In this document: positions 1-7,675 of the stretch, one piece after another
How positions within the stretch are numbered: position 1 is the stretch's first letter
How the letters are laid out: every line of letters starts with the position of its first letter
Assembly (NCBI GenBank): GCA_038233075.1
Contig: JBBSMQ010000013.1
Span: forward strand, 1 to 64,000
Direction of reading: 5' to 3'
Length of the DNA stretch: 64,000 nt
From: Iamia sp038233075
Lineage (GTDB): Bacteria; Actinomycetota; Acidimicrobiia; Acidimicrobiales; Iamiaceae
The notes under the pieces: generated by a model
The model's database searches: none
What the model was told of the DNA's origin: nothing
The model's input: only the letters and a program-made list of their open reading frames with translations
Made by a program: the position numbers and the translations under genes

Positions 1-148
1 GGGATACCTCGGCCGGCACCGGTCGTATCGTTCCGCTTGCTCGTCGAACAACCGCGAACGCTCCTGGGCCAGAGGTCGAGCTGTCCGACGCTCCCGTCCA
101 TCCCCGGCACCCACGAACGCCAGCCTGCCCCAGATCGCCGGTTGGGTT

Positions 149-556
149 TCAGTGGTGGGGGTGGGGGACGGCGACAAGGGTGAGTCCTTCGATGCCGGCG
201 AAGTCGCTGGGGTTGCAGGTGTGGACCGGCAGTCCATGTGCGATCCCTACCGCGGCGATCATGGCGTCGTAGGCGCGGGCGGCGGGCTTGCGGCCGGCTC
301 GTCGGAGGGAGGCTGCGACCTGGCCGAAGCTGCGTGCGGCGGTGGCGTCGAAGGGGATGGGGTCGAAGTCGGCCTCGGCCTGTTGGAGGTGGGCCTGGCG
401 GGCGGCTCGCTCCTCGTCGGTGGTGGCCACCAGCGGACCGTCCGAGAGCTCTGCGAGAGTGATCGTGGTGATGAGCGGCTCGCTCGGGAGGGCATCGGTG
501 AGGCTGATCTGGCCGAGCAGGATGAGCGTGCTGGTGTCGAGGATCCCCTGGGCCAC
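149..556 (-). CDS. vapC: PIN-domain toxin, VapC type
   Basis: Putative toxin RNase of a type II toxin-antitoxin pair. The 135-residue protein begins with a PIN-like ILDTSTLI motif whose Asp would bind the catalytic metal ion. An ELSDG segment near residue 35, a RAYDAMIAA segment around residue 95 and a late NPSDF motif supply the other acidic residues expected of the PIN fold, and the length fits VapC. The start is a GTG one base after the stop of the upstream antitoxin gene, so the two are translationally coupled. VapC toxins usually cut tRNA or rRNA; the target here cannot be read from sequence. Very likely repressed together with its antitoxin through the palindrome upstream of that gene. 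Confidence 0.85.
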   Translation of the reverse strand: MAQGILDTSTLILLGQISLTDALPSEPLITTITLAELSDGPLVATTDEERAARQAHLQQAEADFDPIPFDATAARSFGQVAASLRRAGRKPAARAYDAMIAAVGIAHGLPVHTCNPSDFAGIEGLTLVAVPHPHH

Positions 557-557
557 G

Positions 558-794
558 TCAGAGGGAGGGCTCGATGAGGGTGTCGACGTCGCGGCGCAGG
601 GTCGATGGGTCGACCTCGGGCAGGCGCGCCCACCGCTGTCGCAGCTCGGCCAGGGCCACGGCCGGGCGGGGCAGGGCCACCAGCTGGGCGACGGGCTTGC
701 CCGACCGAGTGATTGTCAGGCGCTCGCCGCGCTGCGCCCGCTCGACGATGTCGCCGCCGCGGTTGCGGAGATCGCGGATCGAGATGTCAGCCAC
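558..794 (-). CDS. Phd/YefM-type antitoxin
   Basis: DNA-binding antitoxin paired with the downstream PIN toxin. The protein of 78 residues reads VADISIRDLRNRGG at its start, then ERLTITRSGKPVAQLV, the classic Phd/YefM fold signature (strand-helix with a conserved R-G-K-P turn). I choose the GTG start rather than an upstream one because the longer frame would translate through the palindromic operator and adds no family-like sequence. The C-terminal half (WARLPEVDPSTLRRDVDTL) would be the toxin-neutralising arm. The gene ends one base before the toxin start. Confidence 0.8.
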   Translation of the reverse strand: MADISIRDLRNRGGDIVERAQRGERLTITRSGKPVAQLVALPRPAVALAELRQRWARLPEVDPSTLRRDVDTLIEPSL

Positions 795-803
795 CCCTCG
801 GAG

Positions 804-821
804 TGTATCACCCGTGATACA
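804..821. promoter_or_regulatory. palindromic operator of the toxin-antitoxin operon
   Basis: A perfect 8-2-8 inverted repeat (TGTATCAC-CC-GTGATACA) lies 9 bases upstream of the antitoxin GTG. This is the expected position for the site bound by a Phd/YefM antitoxin or its toxin complex for autorepression. The repeat is seen directly; its role is inferred. Confidence 0.7.
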
Positions 822-995
822 TAGTTGCGCGACGTGTGCGGGACCGAGCACGTGAGGCCGTGGACGAACTCGGCGTGCCCACTACGTGCCCTTTTCGATC
901 GGGGATCGTGGTCAGTCAGCGGTCATGGCGGTCACCGGATCTGCCCTCTGACCTGGGCCTTCTCTGCGTCGGTCCTGATGGCAGCGTCGACCGAT

Positions 996-1035
996 CGTGC
1001 TTTGCAAGCAGGGGGTCGTGGGTTCGAGTCGACAT
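996..1035 (+). pseudogene. tRNA-Ala(TGC) 3' half remnant, possible att site
   Basis: The stretch has an anticodon loop TTTGCAA flanked by a TGC/GCA stem, a GGGGGTCGT variable region and GGTTCGAGTC of a T-arm, matching the 3' half of bacterial tRNA-Ala with anticodon TGC. The T-stem is altered (GTGGG before TTCGAGT), and no D-arm or acceptor 5' strand precedes it, so it is not a working tRNA. Integrating elements that use the 3' end of a tRNA gene leave such fragments, and a toxin-antitoxin pair lies beside it. Confidence 0.5.
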
Positions 1036-1126
1036 ACCCCTTCGACGTCAGGACGGACCCCGGGCAGCCCACGGACGTCCCGGCTCGACCCCGGCCTGCT
1101 CGCCACGCCGGCGCGCCGGGCGCTGG

Positions 1127-2028
1127 CTACGAGGCGGCGGGCGAGCCGTCGACGGGGAGGACGGGGGGTAGGAACTGCTCGACGGTGTTCGGGGAGATGA
1201 CCTCGGGGCGGGGAAGGTAGACGCGGAAGTTGAGCCGGAAGCCGTGGCCCGGGGCGGTGCCGACCCAGTTCCGGACGTGGGCTGGCGCGTCGGGCCCGAC
1301 CGAGATGGTGAGCCCACCGTCATCGTCGAACACGAGGCCCGGGTCCGACGACTGCACCGAGTACCGGGCCGCGGCGTGCTCGATGAGGTGGACGATCGGC
1401 GTGTCCCGTGCGTACGGCCGGTTGTGGTCGAGGAGGCGGGTCAGCGTCGTGAAGGACGCGAGGTCGTGGGTGGAGCGCGCCATCTCGGGCGCAGAGCCCT
1501 TGGGCGCCGGTCGGGCGTCGCCGGCCAGCCAGTGGGCCAGGCTCGTCAGGCGGAAGCCGTGCTGCGCCTGCACGACGGCCTCGGTGTCCTCCGGGCCCTC
1601 GATGCGGATCCGCAGAGCGATCGTGGTGGTGTTGGAGTCGCTGCGGTACAGGGTGAGCCCCTCGGGTACCTCGACCTCCCAGCCCGGCGCCACGAGGAGC
1701 CAGGCGCCGGCATCGCGGCCGGTCGTCCCGGTGCCGAGGTAGGGCTGGTCGAGTACCAGGCGTCGGCGACCTGGAGGGACCAGTACCGGTCCGGCATGGC
1801 CGGCGCGACGAAGACCATGGGGTTGTCCTCCAGCTCCACGACCGACCCGCTGTAGAGGGTGTCCACGTTGGGGGTGAAGGGCAGGTTCGTGCCGGAGTCG
1901 GGGATCATGCGCATGTGGCCGATCTGGTTGATCGGGGCGTAGGGCAGCGACTCGAGCGGTCCGTCGAGCTCGCTCATCAACCGGCGGAGCTGCTCGGTGC
2001 GCAGGATCGGCAGTCCCGTGACGGTCAT
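1127..2028 (-). pseudogene. DUF1254/DUF1214 family protein, frameshifted
   Basis: Two overlapping frames together encode one protein of about 300 residues. The first, from the ATG, carries the DUF1254 signature NVDTLYSGSVVELEDNP followed by a PDRYWSLQVADAWYS segment. The second frame continues with DQPYLGTGTTGRDAG and LVAPGWEVEVPEG and then a DUF1214-like C-terminal half ending in NFRVYLPRPEV. The switch lies at about 1745-1755, where loss of one base after TACTCG explains the break. Members of this family are usually secreted or cytosolic proteins of unknown biochemical role; no signal peptide is seen here. A base-call error cannot be excluded, but as read the gene is broken. Confidence 0.75.
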
Positions 2029-2103
2029 CGCTCGCTGTCGAGCTGGCCATCGTCGCGGGTCGGCTGGGGTGGAACAGCCGATCTGCTCGACACCTCGGCT
2101 CGC

Positions 2104-3315
2104 TCAGGCGGCGGCGAGGGCGATGACTAGGTCGTCGACGACCCGACGGGCCGAGGGGGCACCCTCGCCGTAGACGATCACGGAGAACACTGCCTCGCGG
2201 CCGCTGGCGGTGGTCACCACACCGGTGAGCGACACGCCGCCGATGATGGTCCCGGTCTTGGCCCTGACCCTGCCCTCCGCCGCGGTGCCGTTGAACCGGC
2301 CGGCCAGGGTGCCTGACTGGCCGGCGACGGGCAGCCGGGCCGTCAGCTCAGGCCACCACGACTGGGTGCGGGCGTGCAGCACCAGGCGGCGCATCTCCCG
2401 CGCCGAGCGGAGGTCTCGTCGGCTCAGGCCCGATCCGTCAGCCCAACCTCCCGCCGCCAGCGGTGCGCATGCGTCGAGCAATCGGGCTTCCAGGGCGAGG
2501 GTGCCGGCCGGTGTCGAGCCCCCTCCGGCCAGGATGACGCCCGCCTCGCGGGTGAGGGACTCGGCCACCTCGTTGTCACTGGCCAAGAGCATGCGGGACA
2601 GCAGCTCACCGACCGGTGCCGAGTCGAGTCCGGCGACCGCCACTGCCCCCGCCGGGGCCACACCGGCCGACACGGGTCCGGCCACCGTCACGCCGGCGGC
2701 GGTCAGCCGGTCGCGGAACGTCTCGCCGCGGCCGAGCGCAGGGTCGGCGAGGAAGCCGGGGTCGGTCCGGCCCCGGTTGTCGTCGACCACCAGGGCCGAC
2801 AGCGGACCGACGTAGGTGGGGATGTGCCAGTCCCGCCAGCCCGGCGCGGCTCGGGCCGGGCCGTAGCGGGACGCGTCGACGACCAGCCCGCCCTGCACCT
2901 CGCTGATGCCGGCCGCCCGCACCGCCTCGGCCAGAGCGGTGAGGGAGTGGGGCCCGTCCGAGGTCAGCTCGGGATCGCCCCCGCCCACCAGGACGAGGTC
3001 ACCGCTCACGACCCCCGTCGCCGGGTCGGTGCCGGCCGGGGCCACCACCTGGGTGCGCAAGGCGGTGTCGAGGGGGATGCCGTCGAGCACGCCCATGGCG
3101 GTGAGCAGCTTCTGGTTGGAGGCGATCAGCAACCGCGCATCGCCCTCGTGCGCCAGCACCTCGCCCAGCCCGTCGACCCACACCGAGGCGCTGACCTGGT
3201 TTCCCGCCAGTCGGGGATCTCTGAGGTGCGCCTCGAGCGCCCGGGACGTCTCGCCGGTGTCCACGCCCAGTTCGCGCGCGCGCTCGATGGAGCAGCCGGC
3301 GGTGGCCTGGGCCAC
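2104..3315 (-). CDS. D-alanyl-D-alanine carboxypeptidase, PBP4/S13 family, abnormal N-terminus
   Basis: Peptidoglycan carboxypeptidase/endopeptidase of the S13 (PBP4, DacB) family. All three active-site motifs are present: SNQK (SxxK) near residue 66, SDN in LLASDNEVAES, and KTG in AKTGTI. Unlike normal members it has no signal peptide: the first 25 or so residues (VAQATAG, ELGVDTGETSRA) read like the N-terminus and SAM-binding motif I of a class I methyltransferase, and PBP4-like sequence starts only at about LRDPRLAGNQVSASVWV. The GTG start and any fusion protein are therefore doubtful; the enzyme would stay in the cytoplasm where it has no substrate. Either a deletion-fusion pseudogene or an ORF whose real start has been lost. 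Confidence 0.7.
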   Translation of the reverse strand: MAQATAGCSIERARELGVDTGETSRALEAHLRDPRLAGNQVSASVWVDGLGEVLAHEGDARLLIASNQKLLTAMGVLDGIPLDTALRTQVVAPAGTDPATGVVSGDLVLVGGGDPELTSDGPHSLTALAEAVRAAGISEVQGGLVVDASRYGPARAAPGWRDWHIPTYVGPLSALVVDDNRGRTDPGFLADPALGRGETFRDRLTAAGVTVAGPVSAGVAPAGAVAVAGLDSAPVGELLSRMLLASDNEVAESLTREAGVILAGGGSTPAGTLALEARLLDACAPLAAGGWADGSGLSRRDLRSAREMRRLVLHARTQSWWPELTARLPVAGQSGTLAGRFNGTAAEGRVRAKTGTIIGGVSLTGVVTTASGREAVFSVIVYGEGAPSARRVVDDLVIALAAA

Positions 3316-3420
3316 CGCCGGCCTGGAGGTCGGGGTACGCGGTCACCTCGGCCCGCACCACCTCCAGGTAGGTGGCCGGGTCGAAGTGGAACTGGCTCCC
3401 CGGGGGCGAGGTGGGGTCGC
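3240..3420 (-). pseudogene. N-terminal remnant of a class I SAM methyltransferase
   Basis: Upstream of the carboxypeptidase a different frame reads GSQFHFDPATYLEVVRAEV and TAYPDLQA, the typical N-terminus of an actinobacterial class I SAM methyltransferase. After a frame change of one or two bases the sequence continues in the carboxypeptidase frame as VAQATAG and ELGVDTGETSRA (glycine-rich motif I). No ATG, GTG or TTG precedes it in frame before the dodecin gene. It is best read as the 5' end of a methyltransferase gene joined by deletion to a PBP4 gene. Confidence 0.6.
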
Positions 3421-3476
3421 TTACCTCGCGAGCGCCTCGTCTGTCGTCGAGCTCCTCGCGACCGGGCGGCGGTGGG

Positions 3477-3686
3477 CTACTGGCCGCCCTCGTACTTGAA
3501 CGAGACCCGCAGCTTGGTGCGGTAGATGAGGGTCTCGCCCTCGCTGAGATCGATGTCTTGCTCCACGACCTCCGCCACCCGTACGTCGCGCACGGTCGCG
3601 CGCGCCTTGCCCACCGCCTCGGCCGCGGCGGCCTCCCACGACTCCGTGCTGGACCCGATCAGCTCGATCACCTTGTAGACGCTCAT
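3477..3686 (-). CDS. dodecin, flavin-binding protein
   Basis: Small protein of 69 residues, the usual dodecin length, starting MSVYKVIELIGSS and containing the conserved STESWEAAAAEAV helix and the VVEQDIDL and YRTKLRVSFKYEGG strands. Dodecins form hollow dodecamers that store flavin (riboflavin, FMN or FAD) in the cytoplasm. The ATG is chosen because GAGGAGG stands seven bases upstream; an in-frame TTG two codons earlier would overlap that ribosome binding site. Stands alone between the amidohydrolase and the methyltransferase remnant. Confidence 0.9.
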   Translation of the reverse strand: MSVYKVIELIGSSTESWEAAAAEAVGKARATVRDVRVAEVVEQDIDLSEGETLIYRTKLRVSFKYEGGQ

Positions 3687-3912
3687 GAACAACCTCCTCA
3701 GACGTGCCCCGCGGTCACAGTGTGGCCCGTCGGGGGAGCTTCTGCTCGCGCGGCGCGATCAACTCTGGCACCACGACCGAGACGGCCGCTCCCAGGGGCG
3801 CATCCCGCCCACCAGGGTGGCCCGGAGCTCCGGGCTCCTTGGCTCGCACGGGACCGAAGTCGTCCGGGTCGCGCCCGCCCGCCACGAGGACGGCAGGGAC
3901 GCCGCCGGATCG

Positions 3913-5388
3913 TCAGAGCTCGGCGCCGGACTGGTGGGCGGCGATGATGCGAGCCGCCTCGTCCCAAGTGGTGGGCCCGTAGGTCGGCGCCGGGGGAAGG
4001 GCGGCGCGGATCTGCTCGATCTCGAGGGGACTGACCTCGCAGGTGCTGTCGGGCACTGCGATGTCGTAGAGGGCGGCCGAGCTGAGGCCGAAGACCTTCC
4101 GCTTCAGCTCGCCGGTCAGCGTCGGGTAGCCGTGGCGCTCCTGGAGCTCTGCTGCGATCTGGAAGGTGCGGAAGGCCTGGATCTGGTCCTGAGGCGTCCC
4201 GAACCAGATCGAGTCGGTGCCCCACACGAGCCGGTCCTCGCCCACGTGGACGAGCAGCTTGCCCAGCACGTGGGCCGCTGCGGTGGGGTCGCGCATCAGG
4301 AACCACCAGGTGCCGCCCAGCTCGGCGTAGACGTTCTCGTTGGGTCCCACCCCGGCATCGGCGAGGGAGCGGATGAGGCGGTCGACACCCTGCGGGTCCG
4401 GGTCGTCGGGGTCGTAGGGGCCGGTCCCCCCGCCCCCCGGCTCGAAGCCCGAGTGATAGACGACGAAGGAGACGTCCGGGTTGCGGGCCGCCGCCGGCCC
4501 GATGTCGGTGGGGGAGGCCAGCTCCGGCGACGAGCCCACGATGGACGAGATGCCCTTGTGGGTGCAGATGATGGGCGGTCCGATCTCGCGCACGTGGTCG
4601 ATGAACCGCTGGCCGATCTGGGGGCGAGAGGGATCGTGGTCGTCGAAGTAGAAGTGATCGTCGACGGGGGTCATGGTGTAGATCTTCCAGGCCGCCACGT
4701 CGTGGCGGTCCCGCAGGTCGGTCATGGCCTGGAGCGCGGGGTCGAGCGGTCCTCGGTGGGGGTAGGCGCCCCCGTGCACCAGCACCCGCCCGTCGCAACC
4801 CAGGCGGGTGGCCACGTCGACGGCGTGGGACATGTCGTCGGGATCGAGGGCGCCGCTCACCAGCGCCGGCAGCGCTGACAGGATCGACATGGTGGTGTCG
4901 GAGCGGGCGTACACCTCACGGAAGTACGCCTCCACGGTGAAGCAGGCCCGCGGGTCGCCGTGGCGGGCGCCGTCGGGGCAGGCGGACTGCGGGAACACCG
5001 AGGTCCACTCACCGCCGGGCTGGCCCAGGTCCTGGTTCACGTAGTGGGTCTGGACGTCGAGAATGAACTCCTCGCCGCCCAGCTCCTCGAGCGCCCGGTC
5101 GCGGTCGAGGGTGGACTCGGTGGAGACGTCGAAGGTCCCACCGGGCTCCTCGCCCCGGCTGGCGGCCTCTTCCTTGGCGCAGGCAGCCAGCATCACGAAG
5201 GTGGCCGCGGCTCCGGTGGCGCCGGCGAGGAACCGCCGGCGGGAGATGCCCAGGCGGCGGGCGTTCTCGTCGGCCAGACGGTGGGTCCGGTGGATGGCCT
5301 CGGCCACGGTGGGGCTGTGGGGGAGCGGGTGAAACTCGCCGTTGGAAACCGGTCCCAGCTTCACCGGCAACGTCTCGTCGCGCGCCAT
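3913..5388 (-). CDS. amidohydrolase-family protein, Tat-exported lipoprotein
   Basis: Metal-dependent TIM-barrel hydrolase of the amidohydrolase-2 (PF04909) type, 491 residues. The N-terminus carries a twin-arginine signal (RRRFLAGATGAAAT) ending in an LAAC lipobox, so the protein is likely folded in the cytoplasm, exported by Tat and anchored by lipid. Barrel landmarks are DVQTHYV, CTHKGIS, VYHSGF and WGTDSIWFG, the last holding the metal-proximal Asp. ATG with GAGAGG six bases upstream is preferred over an in-frame start further out. Family members decarboxylate or hydrolyse aromatic and cyclic acids; the substrate is unknown. It precedes the catabolic dehydrogenase cluster and may supply it. 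Confidence 0.85.
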   Translation of the reverse strand: MARDETLPVKLGPVSNGEFHPLPHSPTVAEAIHRTHRLADENARRLGISRRRFLAGATGAAATFVMLAACAKEEAASRGEEPGGTFDVSTESTLDRDRALEELGGEEFILDVQTHYVNQDLGQPGGEWTSVFPQSACPDGARHGDPRACFTVEAYFREVYARSDTTMSILSALPALVSGALDPDDMSHAVDVATRLGCDGRVLVHGGAYPHRGPLDPALQAMTDLRDRHDVAAWKIYTMTPVDDHFYFDDHDPSRPQIGQRFIDHVREIGPPIICTHKGISSIVGSSPELASPTDIGPAAARNPDVSFVVYHSGFEPGGGGTGPYDPDDPDPQGVDRLIRSLADAGVGPNENVYAELGGTWWFLMRDPTAAAHVLGKLLVHVGEDRLVWGTDSIWFGTPQDQIQAFRTFQIAAELQERHGYPTLTGELKRKVFGLSSAALYDIAVPDSTCEVSPLEIEQIRAALPPAPTYGPTTWDEAARIIAAHQSGAEL

Positions 5389-5472
5389 GGATCCTCTCGA
5401 CGGTCGGCCCATGACCGGCCTCCATCATAGCCGGTCCACCGGACGCCTCCGGGCCGGCGGGGGCGTCGGGGC

Positions 5473-6528
5473 TCAGCTCCGGCGCGGGACGGTGGCGGAG
5501 TACACCGGCAGGTCGAGCATGGTCTTCACGCCGGGATCGGCGGCGACGACATGGGGGATGGCGTTGACGACGTGCATGGCGGTGGCCAGGCACCCGGCGT
5601 GGTTGTGGTCGCCCTTGTCCGACGACAGGCCCAGCTCCAGGCGCAGGTGCGGCTCACCCTCGACCAGGATCCGGTAGCCCGCGCCCTGGGGCCAGTCCGG
5701 AGCATCCTCATCGCGCAGGCGGGTGACGTGCTCCAGGATGATGCGCTCCTCGCCGCCCACCATGCCCACCACCTCGAAGCGCATGCCGGAGATGGTGCCG
5801 GCGGGAACGCGGCCCGAGGCGATCTCGATGTCGTTGGGGGCGGTGATGACCTCGTGGCGCTCGACGATCTCGTCGAACGTGAGGCCGACGGCGGCCGCCA
5901 CCAGCTCCAGCACCGGCCCCCAGGCCAGGGTGGTCGACCCCGGGGCCAGCAGGAGCGAAGTGCTGGTGTCGGGCTGGCCGAAGCCCATGATCTCGAACAT
6001 GGTGAACGGGTTGTCCCACGTGGCGTAGTTGACGATCTCCATCATCCGCACCGAGCGCACCTCCTTGCACAGGGCCAGGGCGTGGATGGCGAGGGCGGCG
6101 TTGCCGAAGCCGGGGTCGATGCCCGAGGTGTAGAGGGTGCTGCCCCCCTCCTGGCACGCCGCTTCGAGGCGCTCGTAGATCCCATCACCGGCGACCTTCG
6201 GATACAGGAGGGCGACGAAAGAGGTGTTCACCACATTCTTGCCCGCGGCCAGCATCCGGCACAGGTCATCGATCACGCCGTCGGGGCGCACGTCGGAGCT
6301 GGCCGTGTAGCAGATGACCTGGGCGTCGGAGGCAAGGAGGGCCTCGGCGTCCTGGGTAGCGTTCACGCCCAGGACCGGTCCGCCGCAGAGGTCGCCGGCG
6401 TCGCGGCCGGCCTTGGCGTCGGAGTGCACCCACAGCCCAGCCAGCTCGAGGTCGGGGTGGGCGGCGATGGCGGGGGCGGCGTGGATGCCCACGGTGCCCG
6501 TCGCCCACTGGATCACTCGGATGGCCAT
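5473..6528 (-). CDS. NAD(P)H-dependent dehydrogenase, DapB-like
   Basis: Oxidoreductase of the dihydrodipicolinate-reductase-like / 2,4-diaminopentanoate dehydrogenase-like group, 351 residues. A Rossmann fold opens at the N-terminus (VIQWATGTVGIHAAPAI), followed by ASDAQVICYTASS and GKNVVNTSF, and a C-terminal substrate domain with YTSGIDPGFGNAAL. The ATG starting MAIRVIQ is preceded by GAGAGG; the long upstream open frame is only antisense to the next gene. In mycobacteria relatives sit in lipid and steroid catabolic regulons, and here the promoter region shared with the divergent LLM oxidoreductase contains a KstR-type palindrome. Confidence 0.85.
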   Translation of the reverse strand: MAIRVIQWATGTVGIHAAPAIAAHPDLELAGLWVHSDAKAGRDAGDLCGGPVLGVNATQDAEALLASDAQVICYTASSDVRPDGVIDDLCRMLAAGKNVVNTSFVALLYPKVAGDGIYERLEAACQEGGSTLYTSGIDPGFGNAALAIHALALCKEVRSVRMMEIVNYATWDNPFTMFEIMGFGQPDTSTSLLLAPGSTTLAWGPVLELVAAAVGLTFDEIVERHEVITAPNDIEIASGRVPAGTISGMRFEVVGMVGGEERIILEHVTRLRDEDAPDWPQGAGYRILVEGEPHLRLELGLSSDKGDHNHAGCLATAMHVVNAIPHVVAADPGVKTMLDLPVYSATVPRRS

Positions 6529-6570
6529 GCTGGTGGGTCCTCTCGTCGTCTCCGCCTCGCCGCTGCGGGA

Positions 6571-6584
6571 TAGAACCCGTTCTA
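6571..6584. promoter_or_regulatory. KstR-like palindrome between divergent genes
   Basis: The 14-bp perfect palindrome TAGAACCCGTTCTA matches the published KstR operator pattern TnnAACnnGTTnnA at every fixed position. It lies between the divergent dehydrogenase and F420-type oxidoreductase genes, about 43 and 50 bases from their starts, where a TetR-type repressor could control both. No kstR gene is in the window. Confidence 0.65.
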
Positions 6585-6633
6585 GTTCGTGGCGCCCGAC
6601 CGTGCTCGACGAGCCTGGACCAGACTGCGGACC

Positions 6634-7569
6634 ATGGCCCACCCGAGACGCTTCCGCTTCGCCACGGAGCTCCACGCCCCGTTCCCCGACATGACCTGGC
6701 TCGACACCGCCAAGGAGGTGGAGCAGCTGGGCTACGCGACGGTCTTCCTCCCGGACCACTTCGACGAGGGCCCCGGGCCCATCGCCGCTCTGGCCTCGTT
6801 CGCGGCGGTGACGACGACGTTGCACGTCGGCGCTCTGGTCTTCGACTGCGACTTCCGTCATCCCGCGGTGCTGGCCCGGGAGCTGGCCACCGTCGACGTC
6901 ATCTCCGAGGGTCGCCTCGAGGTCGGCCTGGGCGCAGGCTGGAAGGCCCTGGACTACGAGCGCTCCGGCATCCCCATGGAGCGCGCCGGCGTGCGCGTCA
7001 GCCGCCTCATCGAGCACGCCGCGGTGCTGCGGGGCCTGTGGGGCGACGGCCCCTTCTCCTTCTCCGGTGAGCACTACGAGATCTCCGAGCTCGACGGCAC
7101 CCCCGCCCCCCACCGTCCCGGCGGCCCCCCGGTCCTCGTGGGTGGGGGCGCGCCCCGCCTGCTGCGGTGGGCGGGCTCGACCGCCGACATCGTCGGTGTC
7201 AACGCCTCGATCCACTCCGGGGAGATCGACCAGGCCGCGGCCCAGGACGCCATGGCCGACCGCATCGACGAGAAGGTGGGCTGGGTCCGCGAGGGCGCCG
7301 GTGATCGCTTCGCCGACCTGGAGCTCAACGCCTGGCTGGCGGCAGCTGAGCTCACCGAGGACCCGTCCCTGCCGGGTGTCATGGCCGAGCTGTTCGGCAC
7401 CGACGAGGCCTCGTTCCGGGCCAGCCCGCTGGCCCTCGTCGGTGCTCCCGGCGAGGTGGCCGAGGCCCTGCACCAGCGGCGTGAGCGGTGGGGCTACTCC
7501 TACACCGTCATCCCCGGTGACAAGGCCCACGACTTCGCCCCCACCGTCGCCGCCCTCACCGGCACCTGA
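6634..7569 (+). CDS. LLM-class F420-dependent oxidoreductase (TIGR03621-like)
   Basis: Luciferase-like monooxygenase-fold oxidoreductase, 311 residues from MAHPRRFRFATELHAP. Landmarks: YATVFLPDHFDEGPGPIAAL at the N-terminus, the RHPAVLARELATVDVISEGR segment typical of the family, GLGAGWKALDYERSGIP, and PVLVGGGAPRLLRWA. These fit the actinobacterial F420-dependent TIGR03621 subfamily rather than FMN luciferases, but cofactor choice is inferred. The second ATG is chosen since homology begins there; no strong ribosome binding site is visible for either. It shares an operator region with the divergent dehydrogenase and converges on the flavodoxin-like gene. Confidence 0.85.
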   Translation: MAHPRRFRFATELHAPFPDMTWLDTAKEVEQLGYATVFLPDHFDEGPGPIAALASFAAVTTTLHVGALVFDCDFRHPAVLARELATVDVISEGRLEVGLGAGWKALDYERSGIPMERAGVRVSRLIEHAAVLRGLWGDGPFSFSGEHYEISELDGTPAPHRPGGPPVLVGGGAPRLLRWAGSTADIVGVNASIHSGEIDQAAAQDAMADRIDEKVGWVREGAGDRFADLELNAWLAAAELTEDPSLPGVMAELFGTDEASFRASPLALVGAPGEVAEALHQRRERWGYSYTVIPGDKAHDFAPTVAALTGT

Positions 7570-7631
7570 GCCCGACGCCGGTTCCACACCCGAACTGGTC
7601 CCGCGTTTGGTCGTGGGGACGACCGATCTCG

Positions 7632-7661
7632 GGACCGGTTCGTGGTGGACCGGTTCGTGGT
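7632..7661. repeat. 15-bp tandem duplication in convergent gap
   Basis: GGACCGGTTCGTGGT occurs twice head to tail in the 106-bp gap between the convergent LLM oxidoreductase and flavodoxin-like genes. No stable hairpin plus T-run is visible, so a terminator role is not supported. Confidence 0.6.
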
Positions 7662-7675
7662 GGGCGGGGGGGTCG

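Noticed and set aside
996..1035. Functional tRNA-Ala gene
   Set aside because: No 5' acceptor strand or D-arm and a mispaired T-stem.
6529..7587. An N-terminal extension of about 350 residues on the DapB-like dehydrogenase
   Set aside because: It is antisense to the LLM oxidoreductase gene, has Gly/Val/Asp-biased antisense composition, and the family start with its own ribosome binding site is at MAIRVIQ.
7632..7661. Rho-independent terminator
   Set aside because: It is a direct duplication, not an inverted repeat followed by a T-run.
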